Source: Acidobacteriota bacterium
GTDB lineage: Bacteria; Acidobacteriota; Blastocatellia; Pyrinomonadales; Pyrinomonadaceae
Assembly (NCBI GenBank): GCA_023391155.1
Contig: JAEWBM010000053.1
Span: 1 to 8,464 of the forward strand
DNA: 8,464 bases
Reading direction: 5' to 3'
The position numbers and the translations under genes were made by a program. The stretch's first letter is position 1; every line of letters starts with the position of its first letter. Shown here one piece after another: positions 1 to 6,972 of this stretch. The notes below the pieces were generated by a model. That model was not told the DNA's origin, did not search any database, and worked only from the letters and a program-made list of their open reading frames with translations.

Positions 1-93
1 CCCGAGGCCGCAGTCGGCCTCGGGATAATCATCGCCTTCTTCCGAAATCGGATGTCGGTTGATGTCGATGACGCGAGCGTTTTGAAGGGCTAA
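1..93 (+). CDS. nuoK: NADH-quinone oxidoreductase subunit K, C-terminal fragment (5' end outside window)
   Basis: Frame 1 is open from the first base to a TAA at 91-93 and encodes 30 residues. They begin PEAAVGLGIIIAFFRNR and end in DASVLKG. This matches the end of the last transmembrane helix of NuoK (typically AAEAAVGLAI...) followed by the short conserved hydrophilic tail that normally ends in a Leu-x-Lys-Gly-type sequence. NuoK is a small three-helix membrane subunit of complex I that helps link the quinone-side module to the NuoL/M/N proton channels. Its position just before nuoL, with only one gene between, fits the canonical nuoK-L-M-N order and supports the call despite the short fragment. 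The rest of the gene lies upstream of the window. Confidence 0.9.
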   Translation, partial: PEAAVGLGIIIAFFRNRMSVDVDDASVLKG

Positions 94-137
94 CGCTTTC
101 CGCGTAGGCCCGAAAGATTCTTTTTACGGATCGGACA

Positions 138-770
138 ATGCTGAACGCAGATGTTCTGACATTTCACGAGTTTGTGACGCACGAGCCGCTGCCATTATCC
201 AGGATCCAGGAAGCCGTGCTTGAATTTTTGCAGGGACGGGACGACGCGGTCCTGTTCGGCGCTCAAGCGGTCAATGCGTATGTGGCCGAACCGAGGGCGA
301 CGCAGGATGTGGACATAATGTCGACCCGAGCCCCCGAGCTGGCCGAAGAACTTAGAAGCTATTTGAGTGACCGATTCGGGATCGCGGTTAGGATCAGAGC
401 GATCCGAGATAAGGGCTTTCGAATCTATCAGACGCGTAAAGAAGGAAACAGGCATCTTGTTGATATAAGGATCGAAGCCGAGTTCCCCGATAACTGCGAG
501 ATTGAAATGATACGCGTTCTGACTCCGACGGAGTTAGTCGCAAGCAAGGTTACTTCGTTCATATCGAGATACGGGCAGGAAAAGTCCTGGACCGATCGCC
601 GGGACCTGACGGCACTGTTGAGGAGGTTCCCTGAATTGAAGATCCGCAGCGGCGATGTGGAAAATTTATTGAGAACCCGAAATGCGGCTGAAAAGGTGAT
701 CGCGTTTTGGCACGAGATCGTTGATCAGGACCTTGTTTTAGAGGACGAGGACGCCGATCTGAGTTTCTAG
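138..770 (+). CDS. AbiEii/MNT-like nucleotidyltransferase embedded between nuoK and nuoL
   Basis: A 210-residue soluble protein with features of the AbiEii (DUF1814) branch of the nucleotidyltransferase superfamily. The signature LFGAQAVNAYV (residues 39-49) is followed by QDVDI (56-60), giving the paired metal-binding acids Asp57 and Asp59. A likely third acid is Asp109 in LVDIRI. The downstream LTPTELVASK (128-137), Arg144 and DRRDL (153-157) resemble the family's later Lys/Arg/Asp motif. Known relatives transfer nucleotides to RNA or protein targets, and some are toxins of AbiE toxin-antitoxin systems. The substrate here is unknown, and no AbiEi antitoxin gene lies beside it. The gene starts 44 bases after nuoK and its TAG ends one base before the nuoL ATG, so it should be co-transcribed with nuo. 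Half of its Arg codons (11 of 22) are AGA/AGG, against 6 of 23 in nuoL and 2 of 17 in nuoM, which hints at a separate origin. The ATG start has only a weak upstream ribosome site. Confidence 0.78.
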   Translation: MLNADVLTFHEFVTHEPLPLSRIQEAVLEFLQGRDDAVLFGAQAVNAYVAEPRATQDVDIMSTRAPELAEELRSYLSDRFGIAVRIRAIRDKGFRIYQTRKEGNRHLVDIRIEAEFPDNCEIEMIRVLTPTELVASKVTSFISRYGQEKSWTDRRDLTALLRRFPELKIRSGDVENLLRTRNAAEKVIAFWHEIVDQDLVLEDEDADLSF

Positions 771-771
771 A

Positions 772-3042
772 ATGATCGAGAACAATCTTTTAAGCATCAT
801 CATTTTCGCACCGCTTCTCGGTGCGGTGATCAACTGGCTCATCGGCGGCAGGCTGAAGAACGAACTGTTCAGCGGCGTGGTCGCGTGCGGTGCCATAGCT
901 GTCTCGGCGGCCGTGGCATTTTATCTCGCATTCGTCGGAAACGGCGGAGCGCTTTTTATCGATCGGCCTATACTCGATCATATTTGGACTTGGGTTAACG
1001 TCGGCGGATTCAGGGCCGATTTTGCTTTGGGCATGGACCGGCTATCGGGTATCTATGCCTGTTTCGTTACCTTTGTAGGGCTCCTTATCCACATCTTTGC
1101 TACCGGCTATATGCACGGGGACAAGGGGTTTTACAGGTTTTTCGCGTACCTGAACCTCTTTATGTTCGCGATGCTTACGCTCGTACTCGCGGATAACTAT
1201 CTGTTGATGTTCGTCGGGTGGGAAGGTGTCGGGCTCTGCTCATATCTGCTGATCGGCTATTACATCAAACGCGACGAGGCACGCGAGGCGGCAAAGAAGG
1301 CCTTCGTAATGAACCGTATCGGCGACTGGGGCGTGCTGATGGGGATCTTCCTCATTTTCACGTTGACGGGTTCGATCTCATTTTTCGATAAGACCGTCGG
1401 CGGCGAACAGGTTACGAGCGTTTTCACCTATGTCGTGAACAACATGTCGGCCGATCCCTTCACCTGGGGAGCGATCGTCGCAGGAGGCCTGACATCCATT
1501 GGCGTCTTGCTGTTTATCGGAGCAACGGGCAAATCTGCGCAGATACCGCTGCTGACCTGGCTGCCGGACGCAATGGCGGGCCCGACGCCGGTATCGGCTC
1601 TGATCCACGCCGCGACAATGGTGACCGCCGGTGTTTATCTGGTCGTGCGTTCGAACGCGATCTACCAATTTTCGCCGACGGCAATGTGGATCATAGCGGT
1701 GATCGGAGCCGCGACCGCTATATTTGCCGCGACCATCGCGATCGCCCAAAACGATATAAAGAAGGTCCTGGCGTATTCGACCGTATCGCAGCTCGGATTT
1801 ATGTTCCTGGCCGCGGGCGTCGGGGCATTTGTCGTCGCGATCTTTCACGTGATGACGCACGCGTTCTTTAAGGCACTGCTTTTCCTCGGCTCAGGCTCCG
1901 TTATTCACGGGATGCATCACGAGCAGGACATGCGGCGGATGGGCAATCTCAAGAAGTATATGCCCATCACCTTTGCCACGATGGTGACGGGCTGGCTTGC
2001 GATAGCCGGTATTCCCATCTTCGCCGGGTTCTTCTCAAAGGACGAGATACTCTACAAGACCTTTGCCGCTGACAACTATTTCCCCGGCGGGCTCGCATTT
2101 CCGGGTAACGAGATCCTTTGGGTGGTGGCCACGATCACCGCCGTTCTCACCGCGATCTATATGACGCGGATGATGGTGATGACTTTCTGGGGCACCGAAC
2201 GCTGGCGCGAGGCACCGGCAGAAATGCCGATCGCGGAGGATCCGGGCGAGGCTTCCCGTGCGGAAGAGACCGCGTTTGCCTTTGGCGACGCAGCCGACGC
2301 GCACGTGCCGCACGACGACCCTCACGCCCTTGAGCACCACGAAGATGATGATGAAGATCATCATCACGCTCTGTCGCCGGATTTCAAGCCGCACGAATCT
2401 CCCTGGGTGATGACCGTACCGCTGATAATTCTGGCAGTGCTTTCGACGTTTGGCGGATTGATCGGTGTGCCTTACGCGATGAGCTCGCTGGTCGGGCTCG
2501 GGGATGTGAACGCATTTGAACACACGCTGGACCCGGTGATCGCCAAAGCTGATGGACATGCGGGCCATTCGATGGAACCGGCCGCCGAGCCGGAAAAGAA
2601 ATACTTTTTCGCCGCCGCTTCCGCGGACCCGGCAGCCGGCTACGATTCGCATTCGCCTGAGGTCGTGGCAAAGGAACGCTGGCTGGCGCTGCTTTCGGTC
2701 GTACTTGCCGCGATCGGCATCGCGATCGGATGGTTCCTTTTTCAGAAGGATCCGCTCAGGCGTATGCCGAAGATCCTTGAGGAGAAATGGCGGCTCGACG
2801 AATTTTATAACGGCTATATCGTTGATCCGATCACGAACGTTTCGAGGAGCGTTTTGTGGAAAGGGTTTGACCTCGGATTTATTGACGGCATCGTCAACGG
2901 TATCGGCAGTTTTGTAAAGGAAACGGGCAACGCCGTTCGCGGCATTCAGATCGGTTTTGTGCGGAGCTATGCGGCGGTCGTCATCTTGGGCGCCCTGGCC
3001 GTGCTCGCGTACTTTATCTATTACGGCATTAGACTGATCTAA
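772..3042 (+). CDS. nuoL: NADH-quinone oxidoreductase subunit L, with long His/acid-rich loop
   Basis: The distal antiporter-like proton-channel subunit of complex I, a polytopic inner-membrane protein. Diagnostic motifs are GWEGVGLCSYLLIGYY, carrying Glu151 (E. coli Glu144 equivalent), and GKSAQIPLLTWLPDAMAG, carrying Lys254 (Lys229 equivalent). Further on are HAFFKALLF with Lys367 and FFSKDEIL with Lys423 (Lys399 equivalent). The C-terminal part (about 660-756) matches the amphipathic lateral helix and final transmembrane helix that run along the membrane arm. At 756 residues it is longer than the roughly 613 of E. coli NuoL. The extra length is mainly in a hydrophilic loop at about 480-542, with a His/Asp/Glu cluster at 511-541, and a second loop at about 585-635 containing DGHAGH. 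The conserved helix starting HESPWVMTVPL resumes right after the first loop, so this is an expanded loop and not a frameshift. The ATG follows the nucleotidyltransferase stop by one base, suggesting reinitiation. Confidence 0.97.
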   Translation: MIENNLLSIIIFAPLLGAVINWLIGGRLKNELFSGVVACGAIAVSAAVAFYLAFVGNGGALFIDRPILDHIWTWVNVGGFRADFALGMDRLSGIYACFVTFVGLLIHIFATGYMHGDKGFYRFFAYLNLFMFAMLTLVLADNYLLMFVGWEGVGLCSYLLIGYYIKRDEAREAAKKAFVMNRIGDWGVLMGIFLIFTLTGSISFFDKTVGGEQVTSVFTYVVNNMSADPFTWGAIVAGGLTSIGVLLFIGATGKSAQIPLLTWLPDAMAGPTPVSALIHAATMVTAGVYLVVRSNAIYQFSPTAMWIIAVIGAATAIFAATIAIAQNDIKKVLAYSTVSQLGFMFLAAGVGAFVVAIFHVMTHAFFKALLFLGSGSVIHGMHHEQDMRRMGNLKKYMPITFATMVTGWLAIAGIPIFAGFFSKDEILYKTFAADNYFPGGLAFPGNEILWVVATITAVLTAIYMTRMMVMTFWGTERWREAPAEMPIAEDPGEASRAEETAFAFGDAADAHVPHDDPHALEHHEDDDEDHHHALSPDFKPHESPWVMTVPLIILAVLSTFGGLIGVPYAMSSLVGLGDVNAFEHTLDPVIAKADGHAGHSMEPAAEPEKKYFFAAASADPAAGYDSHSPEVVAKERWLALLSVVLAAIGIAIGWFLFQKDPLRRMPKILEEKWRLDEFYNGYIVDPITNVSRSVLWKGFDLGFIDGIVNGIGSFVKETGNAVRGIQIGFVRSYAAVVILGALAVLAYFIYYGIRLI
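2344..2365 (+). repeat. Perfect 9-bp inverted repeat inside the nuoL His/acid-rich loop
   Basis: GATGATGAT (2344-2352) and ATCATCATC (2357-2365) are perfect reverse complements separated by GAAG. The arms encode a run of Asp followed by a run of His in frame. GAT (Asp) and CAT/ATC-type steps are complementary, so the hairpin may simply be a by-product of the protein composition. It could still form a compact mRNA stem-loop inside the coding region. The repeat is seen directly; any function is unproven. Confidence 0.5.
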
Positions 3043-3089
3043 TTTCGGTTCGTCCGCGGCCGGGCTTAACCCGAGCGGGCAAGATCATA

Positions 3090-4709
3090 ATGGATTTCAT
3101 AACTGAAAATCTTTTGACGCTTCTGATCCTGCTTCCGGTTTTCGGGGCGATCGGCCTTATCGGCCATCAGATGTTCTGGAAGAACGAAGGCCACCTGAAG
3201 TGGGTGACGTTCGCGATCACATTAGTCGTCTTTCTTCTCTCGCTGCTGCTTTTGGGCCGGCAAGAGGCATCAGGCTCCGGGTTCTTTTTTGAGCGGAACG
3301 TCCCGTGGATCGAGGCGATCAATACGAATTATCACGTCGGGGTCGATGGGCTCAGCCTGTGGCTCGTCATTCTTACGACGTTCATAATGCCGATCTCGGT
3401 GCTTTCGACATGGCATGCGATCGAAAAGCGGCCGGCGGCATTCTACGTTTTTTTGCTGCTGCTTGAAGCGGCGATGATCGGCGTTTTCGTCTCGCTCGAC
3501 CTGCTCGTCTTTTACCTTTTCTTCGAAGCGTCGCTCGTTCCGATGTTCTTTCTGATAGGCATTTGGGGCGGGGCCAACAGGATATATGCCGCGGTCAAGT
3601 TCTTTATATTTACCGCGCTCGGCAGCCTGTTGATGCTCGTGGCGATCATCGCTCTCTACTACCTGCATTTTAATGCGACTGGAGTCGGGACGTTCGATTT
3701 TGTCACGCTGCTCGAATCGCTGGAATCGGGACGGCTGGTATTTGCCGGCGCGACCGGGACGCTATTGTTTCTCGCGTTCGCATTAGCGTTCTCCATCAAG
3801 GTGCCGCTGTTCCCGTTCCACACGTGGCTCCCGGATGCACATACCGAAGCTCCGACAGCGGGTTCGGTTATCCTGGCCGCCGTGCTGCTGAAGATGGGCA
3901 CCTACGGGCTAATGCGGTTCAACTTTCCGCTGTTCCCCGAGGCAAGCCGTGAATTTGCCTGGATCTTCATAATCCTCGCGATCATCGGCATCATTTACGG
4001 CGCTCTGGTCGCGATGGTGCAGCCTGATATCAAGCGGCTGGTCGCCTATTCGTCCGTCGCCCACATGGGTTTTGTAATCCTCGGGATGTTCTCATTCACC
4101 GAATGGGGGATGCAGGGGGCGCTGTATCAGATGCTGAACCACGGCATCTCGACCGGTGCGCTGTTCCTGCTGGTCGGGTTTATCTATGAGCGGAGGCACA
4201 CGCGTGAGATCAGCAAGTTCGGCGGGCTCGCGAATGTGATGCCGATCTACGCCACGATCTTTGTGATCACATCGATGTCGTCGGTCGGGCTGCCGTTTTT
4301 GAACGGTTTCGTCGGCGAGTTTTTGATCATGCTGGGAATGTGGCGCTCCGCGGCACTCGACGGCGTGCAGTGGCTGGGTTGGAATTGGAACTATGTCGCG
4401 ACGATGTTCGCCGGGACGGGTGTGATATTCGCCGCGGTGTATCTGCTCTGGATGATACAGCGGGTGTTTTTCGGGAAGGTGACGAATGACGAAAACCGCG
4501 GGTTGAAGGACCTGAGCTATCGCGAGATCGGCCTGATCGCACCGCTCGTCTTTCTGATGGTTTTCATGGGCGTCTATCCCAAGCCATTCCTTGAGCGGTC
4601 GCGCGAAGCGGTCGTCGCGATCCAGGAACGGGTTATGATGCAGGCCGGCGGCACGGTCGACGACCACGCGGAAGTCGAAACTCCGTCGAAAATAGCCGCC
4701 GCGAAGTAA
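3090..4709 (+). CDS. nuoM: NADH-quinone oxidoreductase subunit M
   Basis: The middle antiporter-like proton-channel subunit of complex I, 539 residues and polytopic, close to the usual family length of about 500. Key motifs are FFEASLVPMFFLIGIWGG with Glu146 (E. coli Glu144 equivalent) and SIKVPLFPFHTWLPDAHTEA with Lys237 (Lys234 equivalent). LLKMGTYGL carries Lys268, and GFVGEFLIML carries Glu410 (Glu407 equivalent). All the charged residues of the proton path are therefore present. The C-terminus ends in a short hydrophilic tail after the last helix. The gene begins 47 bases after the nuoL stop, the largest gap within the nuoL-to-nuoN stretch. No good Shine-Dalgarno or terminator is visible in that gap. 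The ATG is preferred because MDFITENLLTLLILLPVFGA is the expected start of the first helix. Confidence 0.97.
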   Translation: MDFITENLLTLLILLPVFGAIGLIGHQMFWKNEGHLKWVTFAITLVVFLLSLLLLGRQEASGSGFFFERNVPWIEAINTNYHVGVDGLSLWLVILTTFIMPISVLSTWHAIEKRPAAFYVFLLLLEAAMIGVFVSLDLLVFYLFFEASLVPMFFLIGIWGGANRIYAAVKFFIFTALGSLLMLVAIIALYYLHFNATGVGTFDFVTLLESLESGRLVFAGATGTLLFLAFALAFSIKVPLFPFHTWLPDAHTEAPTAGSVILAAVLLKMGTYGLMRFNFPLFPEASREFAWIFIILAIIGIIYGALVAMVQPDIKRLVAYSSVAHMGFVILGMFSFTEWGMQGALYQMLNHGISTGALFLLVGFIYERRHTREISKFGGLANVMPIYATIFVITSMSSVGLPFLNGFVGEFLIMLGMWRSAALDGVQWLGWNWNYVATMFAGTGVIFAAVYLLWMIQRVFFGKVTNDENRGLKDLSYREIGLIAPLVFLMVFMGVYPKPFLERSREAVVAIQERVMMQAGGTVDDHAEVETPSKIAAAK

Positions 4710-4712
4710 CAA

Positions 4713-5369
4713 ATGCGTCGTTTGATCCTGATAATGATGGTGCTGCCCGCATTTGCGGCAGCCGCTTCGGCACAGCCGAGCCATTACGGGATGACGGACC
4801 CGGTTAAGTTTCGAGCGGAACGCGATAGTGAGTTTCGAGACGCCGAACGATCTCCGCTCTCGGATGCGGACCGTGAAGCATTCGCGGGTTTGAAATATTA
4901 CCCGCTCGCAGAGAACTTTGCTGTGAAAGCCGCATTTACTCGAACGCAGGGAGGCCCCGTCTTCCTGATGCCGACCACGGGCGGCGATTCAAAGCGATTC
5001 GTAAGGACGGGGATAATTTCCTTCGAATTAGACGGGCGGGCATTTCAGCTCACTGCTTATGAAGGTGAATCGCAGGCCACGGATGCGAAATGGCTCGAGG
5101 AATATGGCGACATAATCTTCATCCCGTTTCGGGACAGGACAAGCGGCGGTGAGACATATGGGACAGGGCGGTATATTTACATTCCACGGCCGGCGGGAAA
5201 CGAGCTGGTGATGGATTTCAACCTGGCGTTCAATCCATCTTGTGCTTATCAGTGGAAATTTTCCTGCCCGATACCGCCGAAAGAAAATTTCCTGGATATC
5301 GAGATCCGTGCCGGCGAGCGAAATTACAAGGCCGCAGCCGATGTAAAACCGGCCGCTGATTTGAAATGA
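4713..5369 (+). CDS. Secreted DUF1684-family protein embedded between nuoM and nuoN
   Basis: A 218-residue protein with an N-terminal signal peptide: basic MRR, a hydrophobic core, and a likely signal peptidase I cut after ASA (residue 20, before QP). No lipobox Cys is present, so it is predicted to be exported and soluble rather than a lipoprotein. The mature part shows the hallmark DUF1684 pattern. An early FRAERD and SPL (47-49) lead into FAGLKYYP (57-64), then IPFRDRTSGGETYGTGRY (137-154), DFNLAFNPSCAY (168-179), CPIPPKEN (185-192) and a closing AGE (200-202). Cys177 and Cys185 belong to the conserved motifs. The biochemical function of DUF1684 is not established to my knowledge. The ATG is 3 bases after the nuoM stop, and the TGA overlaps the nuoN ATG. 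Such tight packing implies co-translation with complex I subunits, although the family is not a known complex I component. Confidence 0.9.
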   Translation: MRRLILIMMVLPAFAAAASAQPSHYGMTDPVKFRAERDSEFRDAERSPLSDADREAFAGLKYYPLAENFAVKAAFTRTQGGPVFLMPTTGGDSKRFVRTGIISFELDGRAFQLTAYEGESQATDAKWLEEYGDIIFIPFRDRTSGGETYGTGRYIYIPRPAGNELVMDFNLAFNPSCAYQWKFSCPIPPKENFLDIEIRAGERNYKAAADVKPAADLK

Positions 5370-6913
5370 CTACGATGTTTTTATTAGATCTCGCCTCTCC
5401 GGGCGTGAACTTTAATATCATTTTGCCCGAGATCGTTTTGGCGGTCTGCGGCTCGATAGTGATGGTCTATGACTCGTTTTTTCCGCGGCACAGGGCCGTT
5501 ACGGGTACGTTGTCGCTGATCGGCCTGGCTGTCGCGGCTATTCTGCTCGCAATGATGTGGAGCGGCAGCGCGGCCGTGCCCGAGACCGCGTGGGGCGGAA
5601 TGATCGTCCATGACAACCTCAGGCTGGCGTTTTCGTTCGTCTTTTTGTTGGTGGCTGCCCTCACGATACTTGCGTCGACCGTATGGGTTGAAAGGGAGGA
5701 CGTCCCGGCGGGCGAGTACCATGCTCTGCTGCTGTTTGCCACGTTTGGGATGCTGCTGATGGCATCCGGCAACGATCTGGTCGTGCTCTTCCTGGGCCTG
5801 GAGACGCTTTCGATCGCCACGTATGTAATGGCGGGCCTGCGGAAGACCGATCTTAAATCGAACGAGTCGGCAATGAAATATTTTATTCTCGGCTCGCTCG
5901 CGTCCGCATTCCTGCTTTACGGGATGGCCCTGATCTACGGCGCGACGGGTTCGACGAATATCACCGAGATCGCAGCTCGTATCGCTGATCCGAACTTCCC
6001 TGCCCTGCTTCTTGTAGGTGCAGCGATGCTTTTGGTCGGGTTTGGATTTAAGGTAGCTGCGGCTCCGTTTCATATCTGGACCCCGGACGTATATGAGGGA
6101 GCTCCGTCGCCGATCACCGGCTTTATGGCCGCCGGACCCAAGGCTGCGGCATTTGCTTCATTCATTCGCGTATTCGTAATCGGCTTTCCGCTGATCGCGG
6201 GTGCCGAGGCTGCGGGATATCTGCATACTACTTGGGTGTCGGCACTTGCGGTGATCGCGATCCTGACGATGACCGTCGGTAATGTCGCCGCGATCATGCA
6301 GAACAACGTCAAGCGTATGCTTGCCTATTCCTCGATCGCTCACGCGGGATATGCAATGGTGGGTTTTGTCGGCGCGGGCGTCGCCGCAGCGGGCGGAGCA
6401 AGAGACGCGGCTATCGCGGCCGTCGCATTTTATATGCTGACGTATGCGATCACCAATATCGGCGCTTTTGCTATCGTTACGCTTCTTGGCCAGCGGTATG
6501 ATCGCCGGACGGAATTTGAAGACTATGCGGGCATAGGATTTCGCTCGCCCGTTCTTTCGTTCTCGCTATCGCTGTTTATGCTCAGCTTGCTGGGCTTGCC
6601 GCTAACCGCGGGGTTCATTGGCAAGGTCCTGGTGTTCCGTCCGGCTCTGGAGGCGGGCAATACCCTGTTGACCATCATGGTGATCGCCGCTGCGTTCAAT
6701 ACTGCCATTTCAGCCTACTATTATCTGCGGCTTATAGTCGTTATGTTCTTCAAAGAAAGGACGACCGACTGGGCCGAGCCAAAAATGCCGCCGGCTTTTG
6801 CCGCTGTGCTGTTGATCACTGTGGTCGGTGTTTTCTATTTCGGCATCTTCGGAAACAAGGTGATCGAGAAATTTGCCGAGCCCGTAAATGCGGTCACCCG
6901 CGTCGCACAGTAG
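5366..6913 (+). CDS. nuoN: NADH-quinone oxidoreductase subunit N
   Basis: The third antiporter-like proton-channel subunit of complex I, nearest of the three to the quinone side, with 515 residues and many transmembrane helices. Motifs include FLGLETLSIATYVMAGL with Glu146 (E. coli Glu133 equivalent) and GFGFKVAAAPFHIWTPDVYE with Lys229 (Lys217 equivalent). GPKAAAF carries Lys259 (Lys247 equivalent), and GFIGKVLVF carries Lys420 (Lys395 equivalent). The QNNVKRMLAYSSIAHAGY stretch is also typical of NuoN. The ATG at 5366 overlaps the TGA of the preceding DUF1684 gene in an ATGA junction, a classic sign of translational coupling. Another ATG lies three codons downstream (5375), so the exact start could differ slightly. 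It is the last gene of the operon, ending 24 bases before a strong terminator hairpin. Confidence 0.97.
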   Translation: MTTMFLLDLASPGVNFNIILPEIVLAVCGSIVMVYDSFFPRHRAVTGTLSLIGLAVAAILLAMMWSGSAAVPETAWGGMIVHDNLRLAFSFVFLLVAALTILASTVWVEREDVPAGEYHALLLFATFGMLLMASGNDLVVLFLGLETLSIATYVMAGLRKTDLKSNESAMKYFILGSLASAFLLYGMALIYGATGSTNITEIAARIADPNFPALLLVGAAMLLVGFGFKVAAAPFHIWTPDVYEGAPSPITGFMAAGPKAAAFASFIRVFVIGFPLIAGAEAAGYLHTTWVSALAVIAILTMTVGNVAAIMQNNVKRMLAYSSIAHAGYAMVGFVGAGVAAAGGARDAAIAAVAFYMLTYAITNIGAFAIVTLLGQRYDRRTEFEDYAGIGFRSPVLSFSLSLFMLSLLGLPLTAGFIGKVLVFRPALEAGNTLLTIMVIAAAFNTAISAYYYLRLIVVMFFKERTTDWAEPKMPPAFAAVLLITVVGVFYFGIFGNKVIEKFAEPVNAVTRVAQ

Positions 6914-6937
6914 CGGGCGCTTTCAATCACCTCAAAC

Positions 6938-6966
6938 GGGCGGTCGCGGCCGCCCATATTTTTTTT
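6938..6966 (+). terminator. Rho-independent terminator of the nuo operon
   Basis: A GC-only 6-bp stem, GGGCGG (6938-6943) with CCGCCC (6950-6955), encloses the loop TCGCGG. After ATA comes a run of eight T (6959-6966). This is a textbook intrinsic terminator 24 bases after the nuoN stop and should end the nuo transcript. The T-run finishes only six bases before the next gene's ATG. Confidence 0.85.
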
Positions 6967-6972
6967 AACTTG

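Noticed and set aside
94..137. Possible terminator after nuoK: CTTTC (96-100) with GAAAG (112-116) followed by ATTCTTTTT.
   Set aside because: The stem is only five mostly A/T pairs with an 11-base loop, which is too weak. A terminator here would also cut the operon ahead of nuoL.
138..770. A complete AbiE toxin-antitoxin pair.
   Set aside because: Only the nucleotidyltransferase-like partner is present. Both flanks are nuo genes, with no room for an AbiEi antitoxin.
2035..2652. Minus-strand open frame opposite the nuoL loop region.
   Set aside because: It is a by-product of the GC-rich nuoL sequence. The plus-strand frame carries the conserved NuoL motifs throughout.
3043..3089. Short GC-rich inverted repeat (CGGG-CTTAA-CCCG) between nuoL and nuoM.
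   Set aside because: The stem has four pairs and no T-run follows. It is likely chance in GC-rich DNA.
4092..4784. Long open frame on the minus strand opposite the end of nuoM.
   Set aside because: It lies antisense to a clearly conserved gene, and its His/Arg/Asp/Gln-rich, low-hydrophobic composition is that of a shadow frame.
5384..6073. Long open frame on the minus strand opposite nuoN.
   Set aside because: It is antisense to conserved nuoN motifs, with Arg/Gln/His-rich composition and no recognisable domain.
6970..6972. TTG as the start codon of the unknown gene.
   Set aside because: An ATG follows at once, and neither start has a Shine-Dalgarno, so the ATG is the simpler choice.
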